This document shows, in pieces, positions 9,409 through 18,647 of a DNA stretch of 64,000 nt; the stretch's first letter is position 1, and the number at the start of each line of letters is the position of its first letter. The DNA is taken from assembly GCA_001916005.1 (NCBI GenBank), contig MNRP01000037.1:1-64000 (forward strand), read 5' to 3'. The notes under the pieces were generated by a model. That model was not told the DNA's origin. It saw nothing but the letters and a program-made list of their open reading frames with translations, and did no database searches. Position numbers and translations under genes: made by a program. The DNA comes from Clostridium sp. 26_22. Its GTDB lineage: Bacteria > Bacillota > Clostridia > TANB77 > CAG-508.

Positions 9409-9750
9409 ATGAAGAATGGAGAAAAAGTTGCTCTTCCTTACCAAAGTGTTAAAGAAGAGCATTATAAAAAATATAGTATAGCATCTATTGTATTAGGAAT
9501 TTTATCAATACTTTTATCATCCTTTTTTCATATATCGATCTTATGTGGCATTATAGCAATTGGATTTGGAGTTTCGAGTGTGAAAAGTGGAAAGAAAGTT
9601 CTTTCGATAATCGGAATTATTTCAGGAGCTATTGGTATTGTCCTTACAGCTGTAATTGCTATAAATTTATTATCATTTATAACAAGTAGTTCTTTTAGGT
9701 TTATTACAGCATTATTTGAAGAATTAAAAAAAATAACAAGCTTATATTAA
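9409..9750 (+). CDS. DUF4190-like membrane protein (copy 3)
   Basis: A 113-residue third, more diverged paralogue (YSIASIVLGILSILLSSFFH, then a GKKVLSIIGIISGAIGI block). The first ATG is 13 bp after the previous stop and lacks a good ribosome-binding site, so translation is probably coupled to copy 2. A terminator follows directly. Confidence 0.75.
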   Translation: MKNGEKVALPYQSVKEEHYKKYSIASIVLGILSILLSSFFHISILCGIIAIGFGVSSVKSGKKVLSIIGIISGAIGIVLTAVIAINLLSFITSSSFRFITALFEELKKITSLY

Positions 9751-9769
9751 TATTTAAGCTTGTTTTTTT
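9735..9769 (+). terminator. Intrinsic terminator of the DUF4190 cluster
   Basis: AACAAGCTTA pairs with TAAGCTTGTT and is followed by seven T residues. Confidence 0.88.
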
Positions 9770-9812
9770 ATATTTAACAAGTTATTTTATCGACAAAAAT
9801 TGCAGTATTTTA

Positions 9813-9841
9813 TTGTACAAATAAATTTCTTTTGATATAAT
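9813..9841 (+). promoter_or_regulatory. Sigma-A promoter of the hydrogenase operon
   Basis: TTGTAC (9813-9818) and TATAAT (9836-9841) with a 17-bp spacer, about 100 bp before the first hyd gene. No clear Rex-type operator is visible by eye. Confidence 0.7.
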
Positions 9842-9943
9842 GAGCCATAGTATCATATACTGTATAAGTATATATATTCGAATGTCATAGCTACACATTA
9901 AAAACAATACAGAAAGAATAATTATGACAGAATGGAGGCAAAT

Positions 9944-10435
9944 ATGTGCGAAAAAAATTGTATGGACGAAAAGTTATCTAACGAAATGAAAGAATTACTT
10001 AAAAATTATTCACAAGACAAATCAAATTTAATTCAAATTTTGAATGAAGTTCAAGAAAAGTATGGTTATATTCCAAAACAATCACAAATTGAAATTTCTA
10101 ATTATTTATCAATTCCAATGGCAGAAATTTATGGTGTCATAACATTTTATTCTCGTTTTACTCTAGAACCAAAAGGAAAATATAATATATCAGTATGTCT
10201 AGGTACAGCTTGCTTTGTTAAAGGATCACAAGCTTTATTAGATAGATTAAAAGAAAGACTTAAAATAGATGAAGGCGGGACTACTCCAGATGGTAAGTTT
10301 TCTATTGATGCAACAAGATGTGTTGGAGCATGTGGTTTAGCACCTGTATTTACTATAAATAATGAAGTATATGGTAAAGCTACAGTAAAGAAACTAGATG
10401 AAGTATTAGATGAATATATGAAAAAGGAAGACTAA
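9944..10435 (+). CDS. hydC: Bifurcating hydrogenase NuoE-like subunit (HydC)
   Basis: About 163 residues of the 24-kDa NuoE family: a four-helix N-terminal domain and a thioredoxin-like [2Fe-2S] domain with ligands in CLGTACFVKG and DATRCVGACGLAP. It passes electrons between the flavin subunit and the hydrogenase. The ATG at 9944 is chosen because GGAGG (9934-9938) lies 5 nt before it and overlaps an earlier in-frame ATG at 9932. It is the first gene of the hyd operon. Confidence 0.9.
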   Translation: MCEKNCMDEKLSNEMKELLKNYSQDKSNLIQILNEVQEKYGYIPKQSQIEISNYLSIPMAEIYGVITFYSRFTLEPKGKYNISVCLGTACFVKGSQALLDRLKERLKIDEGGTTPDGKFSIDATRCVGACGLAPVFTINNEVYGKATVKKLDEVLDEYMKKED

Positions 10436-10487
10436 TACTAACTATTTTGTAGCGACAACATAGTTAATCTTCAAAAGGAGGAACATT

Positions 10488-10895
10488 TTGAAAAAAGATT
10501 TATTAAAAACAAACTGTTTTGATGTAGAAGAAAAAATGATAATAATTGGAAGTTGTTTGGAATATATGTTTCCTAAAATATATAATGAATTAAATGAAAT
10601 TTCAGAAAATATTTATGATGTATGTCTAGAAGATACACATTTAAATATGGTTATTACAAAAATTGCAGGGATGGTAGCAAGAAAAAAATGTAAAGAACTA
10701 ACATTTGTAACAGTAGATAAATCACCACATTGTGTACAATTACATTATGTAGTAAAAGAATTAGAAAATATAATGGATTTAAAAGATATAAAGATAAAAA
10801 ATTATGTAGCTACAAGTGATGGATTAATTGAAATACCAATAGAAGTTATAGGATTATCTAAAAACCTGGCAAAATTAAAAGAAAAGCTAAATTAA
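10488..10895 (+). CDS. Conserved hypothetical protein in hydrogenase operon
   Basis: Not recognised. 135 residues, starting with TTG behind an ideal AAAGGAGG. No Fe-S motif, only scattered Cys; the centre (AGMVARKKCKELTFVTVDKSPHC) looks like an alpha/beta fold with a possible active Cys-His region. Its place between the NuoE-like and NuoF-like genes suggests a role in assembly or regulation of the complex; that is inference from position only. Confidence 0.7.
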   Translation: MKKDLLKTNCFDVEEKMIIIGSCLEYMFPKIYNELNEISENIYDVCLEDTHLNMVITKIAGMVARKKCKELTFVTVDKSPHCVQLHYVVKELENIMDLKDIKIKNYVATSDGLIEIPIEVIGLSKNLAKLKEKLN

Positions 10896-10962
10896 ACAAT
10901 CACTAAACTGAAGCTTCACACAAAAAACTAAAGATGGATTAATATATCGAAAGGAGAAAAGT

Positions 10963-12822
10963 ATGAAAACTTTAGAAGAAATTCACCAAATAAGAGAACA
11001 AAAAAGAAAAGAATTGGACTTAAGAGTAAATATCAAAGCAGATACAAGAGAAAAACATATTTTAGTATGTAGAGGAACGGGTTGTACGTCTTCAAAATCA
11101 CCAGAGATTATAGAGAATTTTAGAAAGATTATAGATGAAAAAGGTATCCAAAATGTAAGAGTTATTCAAACAGGATGCTTTGGTTTATGCGCCAAAGGAC
11201 CTATTGTTATAATTCGTCCAGAGGATACCTTTTATGCTATGGTAACTCCAGAGGATTGCAGAGAAATTATAGAAAAACATATAGAAAAAGGTGAAATTGT
11301 AGAAAGACTACTTTGCAAAGATGTTGATAATACAATGGTTAATCGTTTAGATGAGCTTAATTTCTATAAAAAGCAAAAGCGTATTGCTTTAAAGAATTGT
11401 GGTATTATCGATCCAGAACAAATTGATGAGTACATAGCTTTTGATGGATATAAAGCGCTAGAACAAGTTTTAACATCAATGTCTCCAGATGAAGTAATTA
11501 ATGAGGTTACTGAATCTGGTTTAAGAGGTCGTGGAGGAGCTGGTTTCCCAACTGGTAAGAAATGGTTATTTACTAAGCAAGCTGAAGGCGATCAAAAATA
11601 CGTTGTATGTAATGCTGATGAGGGAGACCCAGGTGCTTTTATGGATCGTAGTATTTTGGAGGGTGATCCACATAGTGTACTAGAAGCTATGGAGATTGCA
11701 GGTTACAGTGTTGGTGCAGATAAAGGATACATTTATGTAAGAGCAGAATATCCTATTGCTGTTCAAAGGCTTAGAGTTGCAATAGATCAAGCAAGAGAAT
11801 ATGGATTACTTGGAAAAAATATTTTTGGTACAGATTTTTCTTTTGATATAGAAATTAGATTAGGTGCAGGTGCATTTGTTTGTGGTGAGGAAACAGCACT
11901 TCTAGAATCTATAGAAGGAAGAAGAGGTCAACCACGTGTTAAACCTCCATATCCTGCAAATTCTGGTTTATGGGGTAAACCAACATTAATTAACAATGTT
12001 GAAACATATGCAAATATTACTAGAATTATCTTAAATGGTGCTAAATGGTATGCAAGTATTGGTACAGAAAAATCTAAAGGAACTAAAGTTTTTGCTTTAG
12101 GTGGAAATGTAAATAATATTGGACTTGTAGAGGTACCAATGGGAACTACTTTAAGAGAAATAGTTTTTGATATAGGTGGAGGAATTCCAAATGGTAGAGA
12201 GTTTAAAGCTGCTCAAACTGGTGGTCCTTCTGGTGGATGTATTCCAAAAGAGCATTTGGATACTCCAATAGATTATGAATCTCTTTCAAATATTGGTTCT
12301 ATGATGGGTTCTGGTGGACTAATTGTTATGGATGATTCTAAATGTATGGTTAATATTGCTAAATTCTATTTAGACTTTACAGTTAGTGAGAGCTGTGGTA
12401 AATGTACTCCATGTAGAATTGGTACTAAGAGAATGTTAGAAATATTAGATAGAATGTGTGAAGGTAAAGCTGATGAGGATGATTTATATAAATTAGAGAA
12501 ATTAGCACTAAATATTAAGAAATCTGCTATCTGTGGACTTGGTCAAACAGCTCCAAACCCAGTTTTAAGTACTCTAAAATATTTTAGAGATGAGTATATG
12601 GAGCATATTAAATATAAAAAGTGTAGAGCTGGTCAATGTAAAGCATTAGCAAATATAGAAATTGATCCAGAAAAATGTAAAGGTTGTGGTATTTGTAAAA
12701 GAAATTGTCCTGTTAATGCAATTACAGGTGAGCCAAGACAGCCACATAAAATAGATCCAGATGTTTGTATTAAATGTGGTACTTGTGTTGATAAATGCCC
12801 ATTTAAAGCTATTATGAACTAG
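10963..12822 (+). CDS. hydB: Bifurcating hydrogenase NuoF-like flavin subunit (HydB)
   Basis: A 619-residue protein. In order: a thioredoxin-like [2Fe-2S] domain (CRGTGC and CFGLCAKGP), the NuoF flavin/NAD domain (GRGGAGFPTGKKW, ADEGDPGAFMDR, GAGAFVCGEETALLES), the NuoF [4Fe-4S] site (SCGKCTPCRIG), and two C-terminal [4Fe-4S] sites (CKGCGICKRNCP, CIKCGTCVDKCP). It binds FMN and NAD(H) and is the bifurcation centre that couples NADH and ferredoxin to H2. AAAGGAG precedes the ATG. Cytoplasmic, in a complex with HydA and HydC. Confidence 0.96.
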   Translation: MKTLEEIHQIREQKRKELDLRVNIKADTREKHILVCRGTGCTSSKSPEIIENFRKIIDEKGIQNVRVIQTGCFGLCAKGPIVIIRPEDTFYAMVTPEDCREIIEKHIEKGEIVERLLCKDVDNTMVNRLDELNFYKKQKRIALKNCGIIDPEQIDEYIAFDGYKALEQVLTSMSPDEVINEVTESGLRGRGGAGFPTGKKWLFTKQAEGDQKYVVCNADEGDPGAFMDRSILEGDPHSVLEAMEIAGYSVGADKGYIYVRAEYPIAVQRLRVAIDQAREYGLLGKNIFGTDFSFDIEIRLGAGAFVCGEETALLESIEGRRGQPRVKPPYPANSGLWGKPTLINNVETYANITRIILNGAKWYASIGTEKSKGTKVFALGGNVNNIGLVEVPMGTTLREIVFDIGGGIPNGREFKAAQTGGPSGGCIPKEHLDTPIDYESLSNIGSMMGSGGLIVMDDSKCMVNIAKFYLDFTVSESCGKCTPCRIGTKRMLEILDRMCEGKADEDDLYKLEKLALNIKKSAICGLGQTAPNPVLSTLKYFRDEYMEHIKYKKCRAGQCKALANIEIDPEKCKGCGICKRNCPVNAITGEPRQPHKIDPDVCIKCGTCVDKCPFKAIMN

Positions 12823-12882
12823 TAAGACGAAAAGGCTGTTATAAGAACGAATTTACTAAGTCCAAGTGAAGGGAGAATTAAG

Positions 12883-14634
12883 ATGGAAGAGAATTTAGTA
12901 ACATTAAAAATTGATGATAAAGAAGTTAAAGTAAAACAAGGTACAACTATTTTGCAAGCTGCTAAACAAGCTAATATAGATATTCCTACATTATGTTTTT
13001 TAAAAGATATTAACGAAGTTGGAGATTGCAGAATGTGTATTGTAGAAGTTGATGGAAGAAAAGGATTTGCAACTTCTTGTATTCAGAAAGTTGAAGAAGG
13101 AATGGTTGTGCATACACATTCACCAGCAGTTATGGAAGCTAGAAGAGTTATACTAGATTTAATACTTTCTAATCACCATCGTGATTGTTTAACTTGTAGT
13201 CGTAATGGTAATTGTGAGTTACAAGCATTAGCAATGAAATTTAATGTCCAACATGTTGAATTTGAAGGTGAAATGACAGAACATAAAGTAGATGATAAAT
13301 CACCTGCAATAATGAGAGATTTTAACAAATGTATTTTATGTAGAAGATGTGTTGCAGCATGTAAAAATGTACAAGAAATTGGAGCTATAGATTGTATTAA
13401 TAGAGGTTTTGAATCTTCTATTTCTACAGTTGGTGACCATAGTTTAAATGATGTTAACTGTACTTTTTGTGGTCAATGTATAGAGGCTTGTCCGACAGGG
13501 GCTTTGAAGGAGAAAGAATATATTAAAGATGTTTGGAGAAATTTAAAAGATCCAGATATTTATACTGTTGTTCAAACAGCTCCTGCTGTTAGAGTTGCTT
13601 TGGGCGAGGAGTTTGATATGCCTATTGGAACAAATGCAACAGGGAAAATGGTTTCTGCATTAAAGAGTTTAGGATTTGATAGAGTTTTTGATACAAATAC
13701 AGGTGCAGATTTAACTATTATGGAAGAGGCGAATGAATTTATAGATCGTTTTTCTAAACAAGAATGTTTACCAATGATTACATCTTGTAGTCCAGGCTGG
13801 GTAAGGTTTGCAGAAAAGAATTATCCAGATTTATTAGGACATTTATCAAGCTGTAAATCTCCACATCAAATGTTTGGAGCAATGGTTAAATCATATTATG
13901 CCAAAAAATATAATGTGGATCCAAAGAAAATATGTATGGTTTCTGTTATGCCTTGTATTGCTAAAAAATATGAGTGTCAAAGAGAAGAGATGGAAGTTGA
14001 TGGTCTTCGTGATGTTGATTATGTAATTACAACAAGAGAATTGTCTAGAATGATAAAACAAGCAAATATTGAGTTTACTCAATTGCAAGATGATGTGTTT
14101 GATGAGCCAATGGGAGAAGCTACAGGTGCTGGCGCTATTTTTGGAACTACAGGTGGTGTTATGGAAGCAGCATTAAGAACTGCAGCAGATACTTTGGAAG
14201 GTAAAGACTTACCTCAATTTGAATATGAAGCTGTAAGAGGTGGTAAAGGTAGAAAAGAAGCAACTGTAGAAATTGCTGGTAAGAAAATTAAAGCAGTTGT
14301 AGTAAGTGGTTTAAGTAATGCAAGAAAAATAATGGATGAGATAAGAGAAGGAAAAGCAGATTATCAATTTGTAGAAATAATGGCTTGCCCAGGTGGATGT
14401 GTAATGGGTGGAGGCCAACCAATAAAGAGTTCTAAGATAAGAAGTGAAGTTGATGTTAGAAAATTAAGAGCAGACGCTTTATATACAATAGATGAAAAGA
14501 GTGTAATAAGAAAATCACACGAAAGTCCAGTAATGAAGCAAATGTATGAAGAATTTTTACAAAAACCAGGAAGCGAAGTAGCTCATAAATATTTACATAC
14601 ACATTATACAGCTAAAAATATGTATGATATCTAG
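12883..14634 (+). CDS. hydA: [FeFe] hydrogenase catalytic subunit (HydA)
   Basis: A 583-residue protein with the full modular layout: N-terminal [2Fe-2S] domain (C38, C49, C52, C66), His-ligated [4Fe-4S] site (HHRDCLTCSRNGNC, about 98-111), two [4Fe-4S] sites (CILCRRCVAAC and CTFCGQCIEACP), then the H-cluster motifs L1 TSCSPGW (300-306), L2 MPCIAKKYEC (356-365) and L3 MACPGGCVMGGGQP (about 500). All H-cluster cysteines are present. It makes or oxidises H2. Maturases HydE/F/G are not in the window. Last gene of the operon. Confidence 0.97.
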   Translation: MEENLVTLKIDDKEVKVKQGTTILQAAKQANIDIPTLCFLKDINEVGDCRMCIVEVDGRKGFATSCIQKVEEGMVVHTHSPAVMEARRVILDLILSNHHRDCLTCSRNGNCELQALAMKFNVQHVEFEGEMTEHKVDDKSPAIMRDFNKCILCRRCVAACKNVQEIGAIDCINRGFESSISTVGDHSLNDVNCTFCGQCIEACPTGALKEKEYIKDVWRNLKDPDIYTVVQTAPAVRVALGEEFDMPIGTNATGKMVSALKSLGFDRVFDTNTGADLTIMEEANEFIDRFSKQECLPMITSCSPGWVRFAEKNYPDLLGHLSSCKSPHQMFGAMVKSYYAKKYNVDPKKICMVSVMPCIAKKYECQREEMEVDGLRDVDYVITTRELSRMIKQANIEFTQLQDDVFDEPMGEATGAGAIFGTTGGVMEAALRTAADTLEGKDLPQFEYEAVRGGKGRKEATVEIAGKKIKAVVVSGLSNARKIMDEIREGKADYQFVEIMACPGGCVMGGGQPIKSSKIRSEVDVRKLRADALYTIDEKSVIRKSHESPVMKQMYEEFLQKPGSEVAHKYLHTHYTAKNMYDI

Positions 14635-14652
14635 GATTAGCAGGGATTTAGG

Positions 14653-14680
14653 GGGATTTGGGGACGGTCCTAAAATCCCT
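14653..14680. repeat. Dispersed palindromic repeat, copy 1
   Basis: Core GGGATTTGGGGACGGTCCT followed by AAAATCCCT; the GGGATTT and AAAATCCC ends pair, and GGGGAC overlaps GTCC. Two more copies are at 15975-16001 (inverted) and 52833-52860. It sits between the hyd operon and the CYTH gene and may also act as a terminator. Confidence 0.8.
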
Positions 14681-14767
14681 GTTTTTCCCTGTTCTATAAT
14701 AATGAAAAGTGAAAAAAGCTTATTAGTCAATAATGTGTTAGCTAAATAGGAATATAAGGAGTAAGAT

Positions 14768-15301
14768 ATGAATACTGAATATGAAATTAGAGTACTAGAA
14801 ATTGATAAAGAAAAATTAATAAAAAAGCTAGAAGAATTAGGTGCAGAATTTAAAGGCGATAATGAACAAAAAAGATATGTTTATGACATAATTCCAAAGG
14901 AAGATGGTAAATGGATTAGATTAAGAACAAATGGAAGAAAAACAACACTTACATATAAAAATGTAGTAAAGACAACAATAGATGGTACAAAAGAATTAGA
15001 AGTAGAAGTTTCTGATTTTGAAAAGACAAATGAACTATTAGAAAATATGGGAATTAAGAGTAGAGGATATCAAGAAAATAAAAGGACTCAGTATATTTTG
15101 AATGGTGTAGAAATAGACATAGATTCATGGCCAATGATTCCTACTTATGTCGAAATTGAAGGGAAAAATGAAGAAGAGGTAATGAATACGTTAGAAATAT
15201 TAGAATTGCCAAAAGATAAAGTTACAACTTTAGATGTTGATAGTGTTTATAAGAAGTATGGAATTGATTTGAAAGATATTAAAGTACTAAAATTTAATTA
15301 G
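14768..15301 (+). CDS. Class IV adenylate cyclase / CYTH domain protein
   Basis: A 177-residue CYTH triphosphate-tunnel protein. The N-terminal acidic-basic strand (EYEIRV) is a variant of the ExExK signature, followed by WIRLRTNGRKTTLTYK and the KELEVEV and IDIDSWPMIPTYVEIEG strands that line the tunnel. CyaB-like proteins cleave nucleoside triphosphates or tripolyphosphate; cAMP formation cannot be asserted. AAGGAG precedes the ATG. Confidence 0.85.
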   Translation: MNTEYEIRVLEIDKEKLIKKLEELGAEFKGDNEQKRYVYDIIPKEDGKWIRLRTNGRKTTLTYKNVVKTTIDGTKELEVEVSDFEKTNELLENMGIKSRGYQENKRTQYILNGVEIDIDSWPMIPTYVEIEGKNEEEVMNTLEILELPKDKVTTLDVDSVYKKYGIDLKDIKVLKFN

Positions 15302-15316
15302 AAAATCAAAGAAAAA

Positions 15317-15363
15317 AATCAATGGAAAGCTGAAATAAAAGTATTTCAACTTTCTATTGATTT
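15317..15363. terminator. Convergent terminator hairpin
   Basis: A long imperfect stem (AATCAATGGAAAGCTGAAATA against TATTTCAACTTTCTATTGATT) lies between the CYTH gene and the convergent zinc-ribbon gene and overlaps the latter's stop codon. Confidence 0.75.
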
Positions 15364-15665
15364 AGTTTTTGGCTTATTTCTTGCAATAAATCTATTTTTT
15401 TTACTTCTATTGTTAAAGCTATCCAAATTATAATAGATGAGGCAATGCTAATTATAGCTATATAAATATATCCAAAGCATAGCATTATAATAGTAGCGAT
15501 TACCAAGATTCCTATAAGGATTCTTTTAACTATTGTTATTGATGTAGAAGATTTATTATTTTCATCTATTATTTTTTCGGTTTCGTAATCATTCAAATCA
15601 ACACCACATGCTGGGCATTTTTCATCAAAGTCTGATATCTTTGCTATACAATTAGGACAAATCAT
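15354..15665 (-). CDS. Zinc-ribbon membrane protein
   Basis: A 103-residue protein with an N-terminal zinc ribbon (CPNC at 3-6 and CPAC at 17-20), a charged linker, and two membrane helices (about 44-62 and 66-86). AAGGAGG precedes the ATG. The family is uncharacterised; the ribbon faces the cytoplasm if the usual topology holds. Confidence 0.78.
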   Translation of the reverse strand: MICPNCIAKISDFDEKCPACGVDLNDYETEKIIDENNKSSTSITIVKRILIGILVIATIIMLCFGYIYIAIISIASSIIIWIALTIEVKKIDLLQEISQKLNQ

Positions 15666-15895
15666 AAGAATATTCCTCCTTTTTTGTATATTTTAATTTA
15701 TAAAATATCAAATGTAAATAATCTCGAATATAAAAAACAATTATTTCATAATTATCTTATTCAACTGACTACTCATCCTAATAGAAAAAAATAAAAAAAA
15801 TATATATAATAACCAAAACGAAAAATGAATAAATAAAAACTTGTCAAAATACAATAAATGAAATAAAATTGTATTGTCAGAAATGATTATAAAAT

Positions 15896-15940
15896 GAGCT
15901 ATAAAGTTCAAAATCAACATAAAAAATGAACTTTAAGCTC
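15896..15940 (+). promoter_or_regulatory. Inverted repeat upstream of accD
   Basis: GAGCTATAAAGTTCA (15896-15910) pairs with TGAACTTTAAGCTC (15927-15940), one base unpaired; a further AAGTTCAAAATTCAT follows at 15950-15964. The arrangement in the 370-bp leader before accD-accA-fabI suggests an operator or leader hairpin controlling fatty-acid genes. The rest of the leader is AT-rich. Confidence 0.45.
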
Positions 15941-15974
15941 TGTACCTGAAGTTCAAAATTCATAAACAAATATA

Positions 15975-16001
15975 GGGAAAAAAGGAACGTCCCCAAATCC
16001 C
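15975..16001. repeat. Dispersed palindromic repeat, copy 2 (inverted)
   Basis: The reverse complement reads GGGATTTGGGGACGTTCCT followed by a run of T and TCCC. Same family as 14653 and 52833, in opposite orientation, 36 bp before accD. Confidence 0.8.
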
Positions 16002-16036
16002 TAACCTATATTCCTAAAGGAGGAACAAAAAAGAGC

Positions 16037-16888
16037 ATGGTAATAGACAAAATTAAAAAAGTTAATAACTCGCAAGACGAAAAGCCACATAAAAATACCA
16101 AAGCTGCAGATATGTTAGTTGGTAAATGGGTAAAATGCGATGCATGTAAAGAGATACTATATAAAGATGATGTTCACAAAAATTTTAGTGTATGTCCAAA
16201 TTGTGGTAAACACTTCAGAATATCAGCAAGAAGAAGAATAAAGCAAATAATAGATGAAGGAACATTTGTAGAAACATACGAAAATATGCCAGAAACAGAC
16301 CCTATACATTTTGATGGCTATATAAAGAAGATAGAAACATTAAAAGAAAAAACTAAAATACAAGAGGCTGTTACAACTGGATTCGGAGAAATACATGGTA
16401 ATAAAGTAGTAATAGCTGTAATGGATGGAAATTTCTTAATGGGAAGTATGGGAAGTGTTGTAGGAGAAAAAATAACACTTGCTATAGAAGATGCAATAAA
16501 AGAGAAATTACCATTTATAATTTTTTGCGTGTCTGGTGGAGCTAGAATGCAAGAAGGAATGATATCTCTAATGCAAATGGCTAAAACCTCAGCAGCGGTT
16601 GCAAAATTAGATGATGCAGGACTATTAAATATTACTGTTTTAACAGACCCAACAACTGGAGGAGTTACAGCGAGTTTTGCAAGTTTAGGAGATATAATTT
16701 TAGCAGAGCCTAATGCATTAATTGGTTTTGCAGGACCAAGAGTTATAGAACAAACAATAAAACAAAAATTACCTGAAGGTTTCCAAAGATCAGAATTTTT
16801 ATTAGAACATGGTTTTATAGATAAAATAGTAGAAAGAAAAGACATGAAGAAAACTTTAGCACAAATATTAGAGTTACATAAAAACTAA
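16037..16888 (+). CDS. accD: Acetyl-CoA carboxylase carboxyltransferase beta subunit
   Basis: A 283-residue AccD. An N-terminal zinc ribbon (CDACKEILY and CPNCGKHF, residues 35-57) precedes the crotonase-like carboxyltransferase core with GSVVGEKITLAIEDA, CVSGGARMQEG and TGGVTASFASLGD. It transfers the carboxyl group from biotin to acetyl-CoA, forming malonyl-CoA, as a complex with AccA. AAAGGAGG precedes the ATG at 14 nt. accB and accC are not in the window. Confidence 0.96.
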   Translation: MVIDKIKKVNNSQDEKPHKNTKAADMLVGKWVKCDACKEILYKDDVHKNFSVCPNCGKHFRISARRRIKQIIDEGTFVETYENMPETDPIHFDGYIKKIETLKEKTKIQEAVTTGFGEIHGNKVVIAVMDGNFLMGSMGSVVGEKITLAIEDAIKEKLPFIIFCVSGGARMQEGMISLMQMAKTSAAVAKLDDAGLLNITVLTDPTTGGVTASFASLGDIILAEPNALIGFAGPRVIEQTIKQKLPEGFQRSEFLLEHGFIDKIVERKDMKKTLAQILELHKN

Positions 16889-16905
16889 GAAAGGAGATGA
16901 AATTA

Positions 16906-17706
16906 ATGAGTAAAAAAACAGCATGGGATATAGTTATGCTTGCAAGAGATGCACAAAGACCAAAAGCAAAGGACTACATAGAAAGTATCGTAGATGATTT
17001 CATCGAATTTCATGGTGATAGAGCCTTTGGAGATGATAAATCTATAATTGGTGGAATTGGTAGAATAAATGGTACAGTAGTTACAGTTATAGGTCAAGAA
17101 AAAGGAAGTACTACAAAGGAAAAAATGGAGAGAAATTTTGGAATGACAAATCCAGAAGGATATAGAAAAGCATTAAGACTTATGAAACAAGCAGAAAAAT
17201 TTCATAGACCAATAATTACATTTGTAGATACTCCAGGAGCATATCCGGGACTAGGAGCAGAAGAAAGAGGTCAAGGAGAAGCAATTGCAAGAAACTTGAT
17301 GGAAATGTCTAGATTAAAGACACCAATAATTTCTATAGTAATTGGTGAAGGATCTAGTGGCGGAGCTTTAGCAATTTGTGTTGGAGATAAAATAGCAATG
17401 CTAGAAAATAGTGTATATTCAGTTTTATCACCAGAAGGATTTGCAAGTATTTTATATAAAGATGCAAGTAAAAACAAAGAAGCAGCAGAAAAAATGAGAA
17501 TAACTGCTAAAGATTTAAAAGAATTAGGTATAATAGATGATATTATAAAAGAAAAAGATAAACAAGAAGAAAATTTAGAGTTTGTATCATCAGAACTAAA
17601 AGAATATATTACAAAGACTCTAAAAAAATTAACTAAGTTAAAAACTGAGGATTTATTAAATCTTAGGTATGAAAAATATAGAAAAATAGGAAAGATGGAG
17701 GAGTAA
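16906..17706 (+). CDS. accA: Acetyl-CoA carboxylase carboxyltransferase alpha subunit
   Basis: About 266 residues. Core motifs include FHGDRAFGDD, QEKGSTTKE, FVDTPGAYPGLGAEERGQGEAIA, and the oxyanion-type IGEGSSGGALAI. It is the partner of AccD. The ATG at 16906 is preferred: AAGGAG (16891-16896) lies 9 nt before it, whereas the ATG at 16897 abuts the ribosome-binding site. It is 17 bp downstream of accD. Confidence 0.96.
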   Translation: MSKKTAWDIVMLARDAQRPKAKDYIESIVDDFIEFHGDRAFGDDKSIIGGIGRINGTVVTVIGQEKGSTTKEKMERNFGMTNPEGYRKALRLMKQAEKFHRPIITFVDTPGAYPGLGAEERGQGEAIARNLMEMSRLKTPIISIVIGEGSSGGALAICVGDKIAMLENSVYSVLSPEGFASILYKDASKNKEAAEKMRITAKDLKELGIIDDIIKEKDKQEENLEFVSSELKEYITKTLKKLTKLKTEDLLNLRYEKYRKIGKMEE

Positions 17707-17710
17707 GATT

Positions 17711-18481
17711 ATGTTATTAGAAAACAAAAAACTAGTATTAATGGGAGTAAGAAACAAATGGAGTATTGCATGGGGAGCAGCTAAATCAGCTCATGACAAT
17801 GGTGCACAATTAATTTGTACATATAACCCAGAAGAAGGTTCAGAAAAATTAGCTAAATTATTAGAAGAATTTCCTGGAACAAAATTATATCCATGTGATG
17901 CAAGTTCAGATGAAAGTATAAGAGATTGTTTCGCAGCTATAAAAGCAGATTTTGGAAAAGTAGATGGAATATTACATAGTATAGCACACGCTTTTACAGA
18001 TGATTTAAGAAATGATTTTATTAATACATCAAGAGAAGGATATGCTCATGCATGTGATGTAAGTGCATATTCATTAGTAAAAATAGTAAACGAAGCAGTT
18101 GCACAAGATGCATTAAATGAAGGAGCAAGCATTGTTACATATACATATTATGGATCAGAAAAAGCTGTTGTTGGATATAATGTTATGGGTGTTGCAAAAG
18201 CAGCTCTAGAAGCTAGTATTCGTTACTTAGCACAAGATTTAGGTAAAAAAGGTATGAGAATTAATGGAATTTCTTCAGGACCAATCAAAACATTATCTGC
18301 AAAAGGAATTAAAGATTTTGGCTCAATCTTAGATGTTATAGAAGAAAAAGCTCCAATGCACAAAAATGTTACAATAGAACAAGTTGGAGATACTACAACA
18401 TTCTTATTTAGTAATATGTCATCTGGAATTACAGGTGAAATAATTCATTGTGATAATGGATTCACAACGGTAGGTGTATAA
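17711..18481 (+). CDS. fabI: Enoyl-[acyl-carrier-protein] reductase (NADH)
   Basis: A 256-residue divergent short-chain reductase of the FabI type: the N-terminal nucleotide-binding MGVRNKWSIAWGAA, SIAHAF, and the catalytic Tyr-Lys pair in YYGSEKAVVGYNVMGVAKAALE (Y-x6-K). It reduces enoyl-ACP in the last step of each elongation cycle. GGAGG sits at the very end of accA. Being next to accDA, it completes a small fatty-acid operon; other fab genes must lie elsewhere. Confidence 0.95.
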   Translation: MLLENKKLVLMGVRNKWSIAWGAAKSAHDNGAQLICTYNPEEGSEKLAKLLEEFPGTKLYPCDASSDESIRDCFAAIKADFGKVDGILHSIAHAFTDDLRNDFINTSREGYAHACDVSAYSLVKIVNEAVAQDALNEGASIVTYTYYGSEKAVVGYNVMGVAKAALEASIRYLAQDLGKKGMRINGISSGPIKTLSAKGIKDFGSILDVIEEKAPMHKNVTIEQVGDTTTFLFSNMSSGITGEIIHCDNGFTTVGV

Positions 18482-18533
18482 TATAAAAAACTACAAGTTC
18501 ATTCACATAGTACGTGCTTTTCTTATATATAAC

Positions 18534-18567
18534 AAAATCCCTTAGACAATAAGTCTGAGGGATTTTT
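18534..18567 (+). terminator. Intrinsic terminator after fabI
   Basis: AAAATCCCTTAGAC pairs with GTCTGAGGGATTTTT around a 5-nt loop, ending in five T residues. Confidence 0.88.
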
Positions 18568-18647
18568 CTGTAAATATTTTTAAAATTAATATACACTTTA
18601 AATCTACATATGATATAATTCTTTAAAATATAATTTGGAGAGAAATT

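Noticed and set aside
9813..9943. Rex operator before the hydrogenase operon
   Set aside because: No TTGTGAAnnnnTTCACAA-like dyad could be found by eye.
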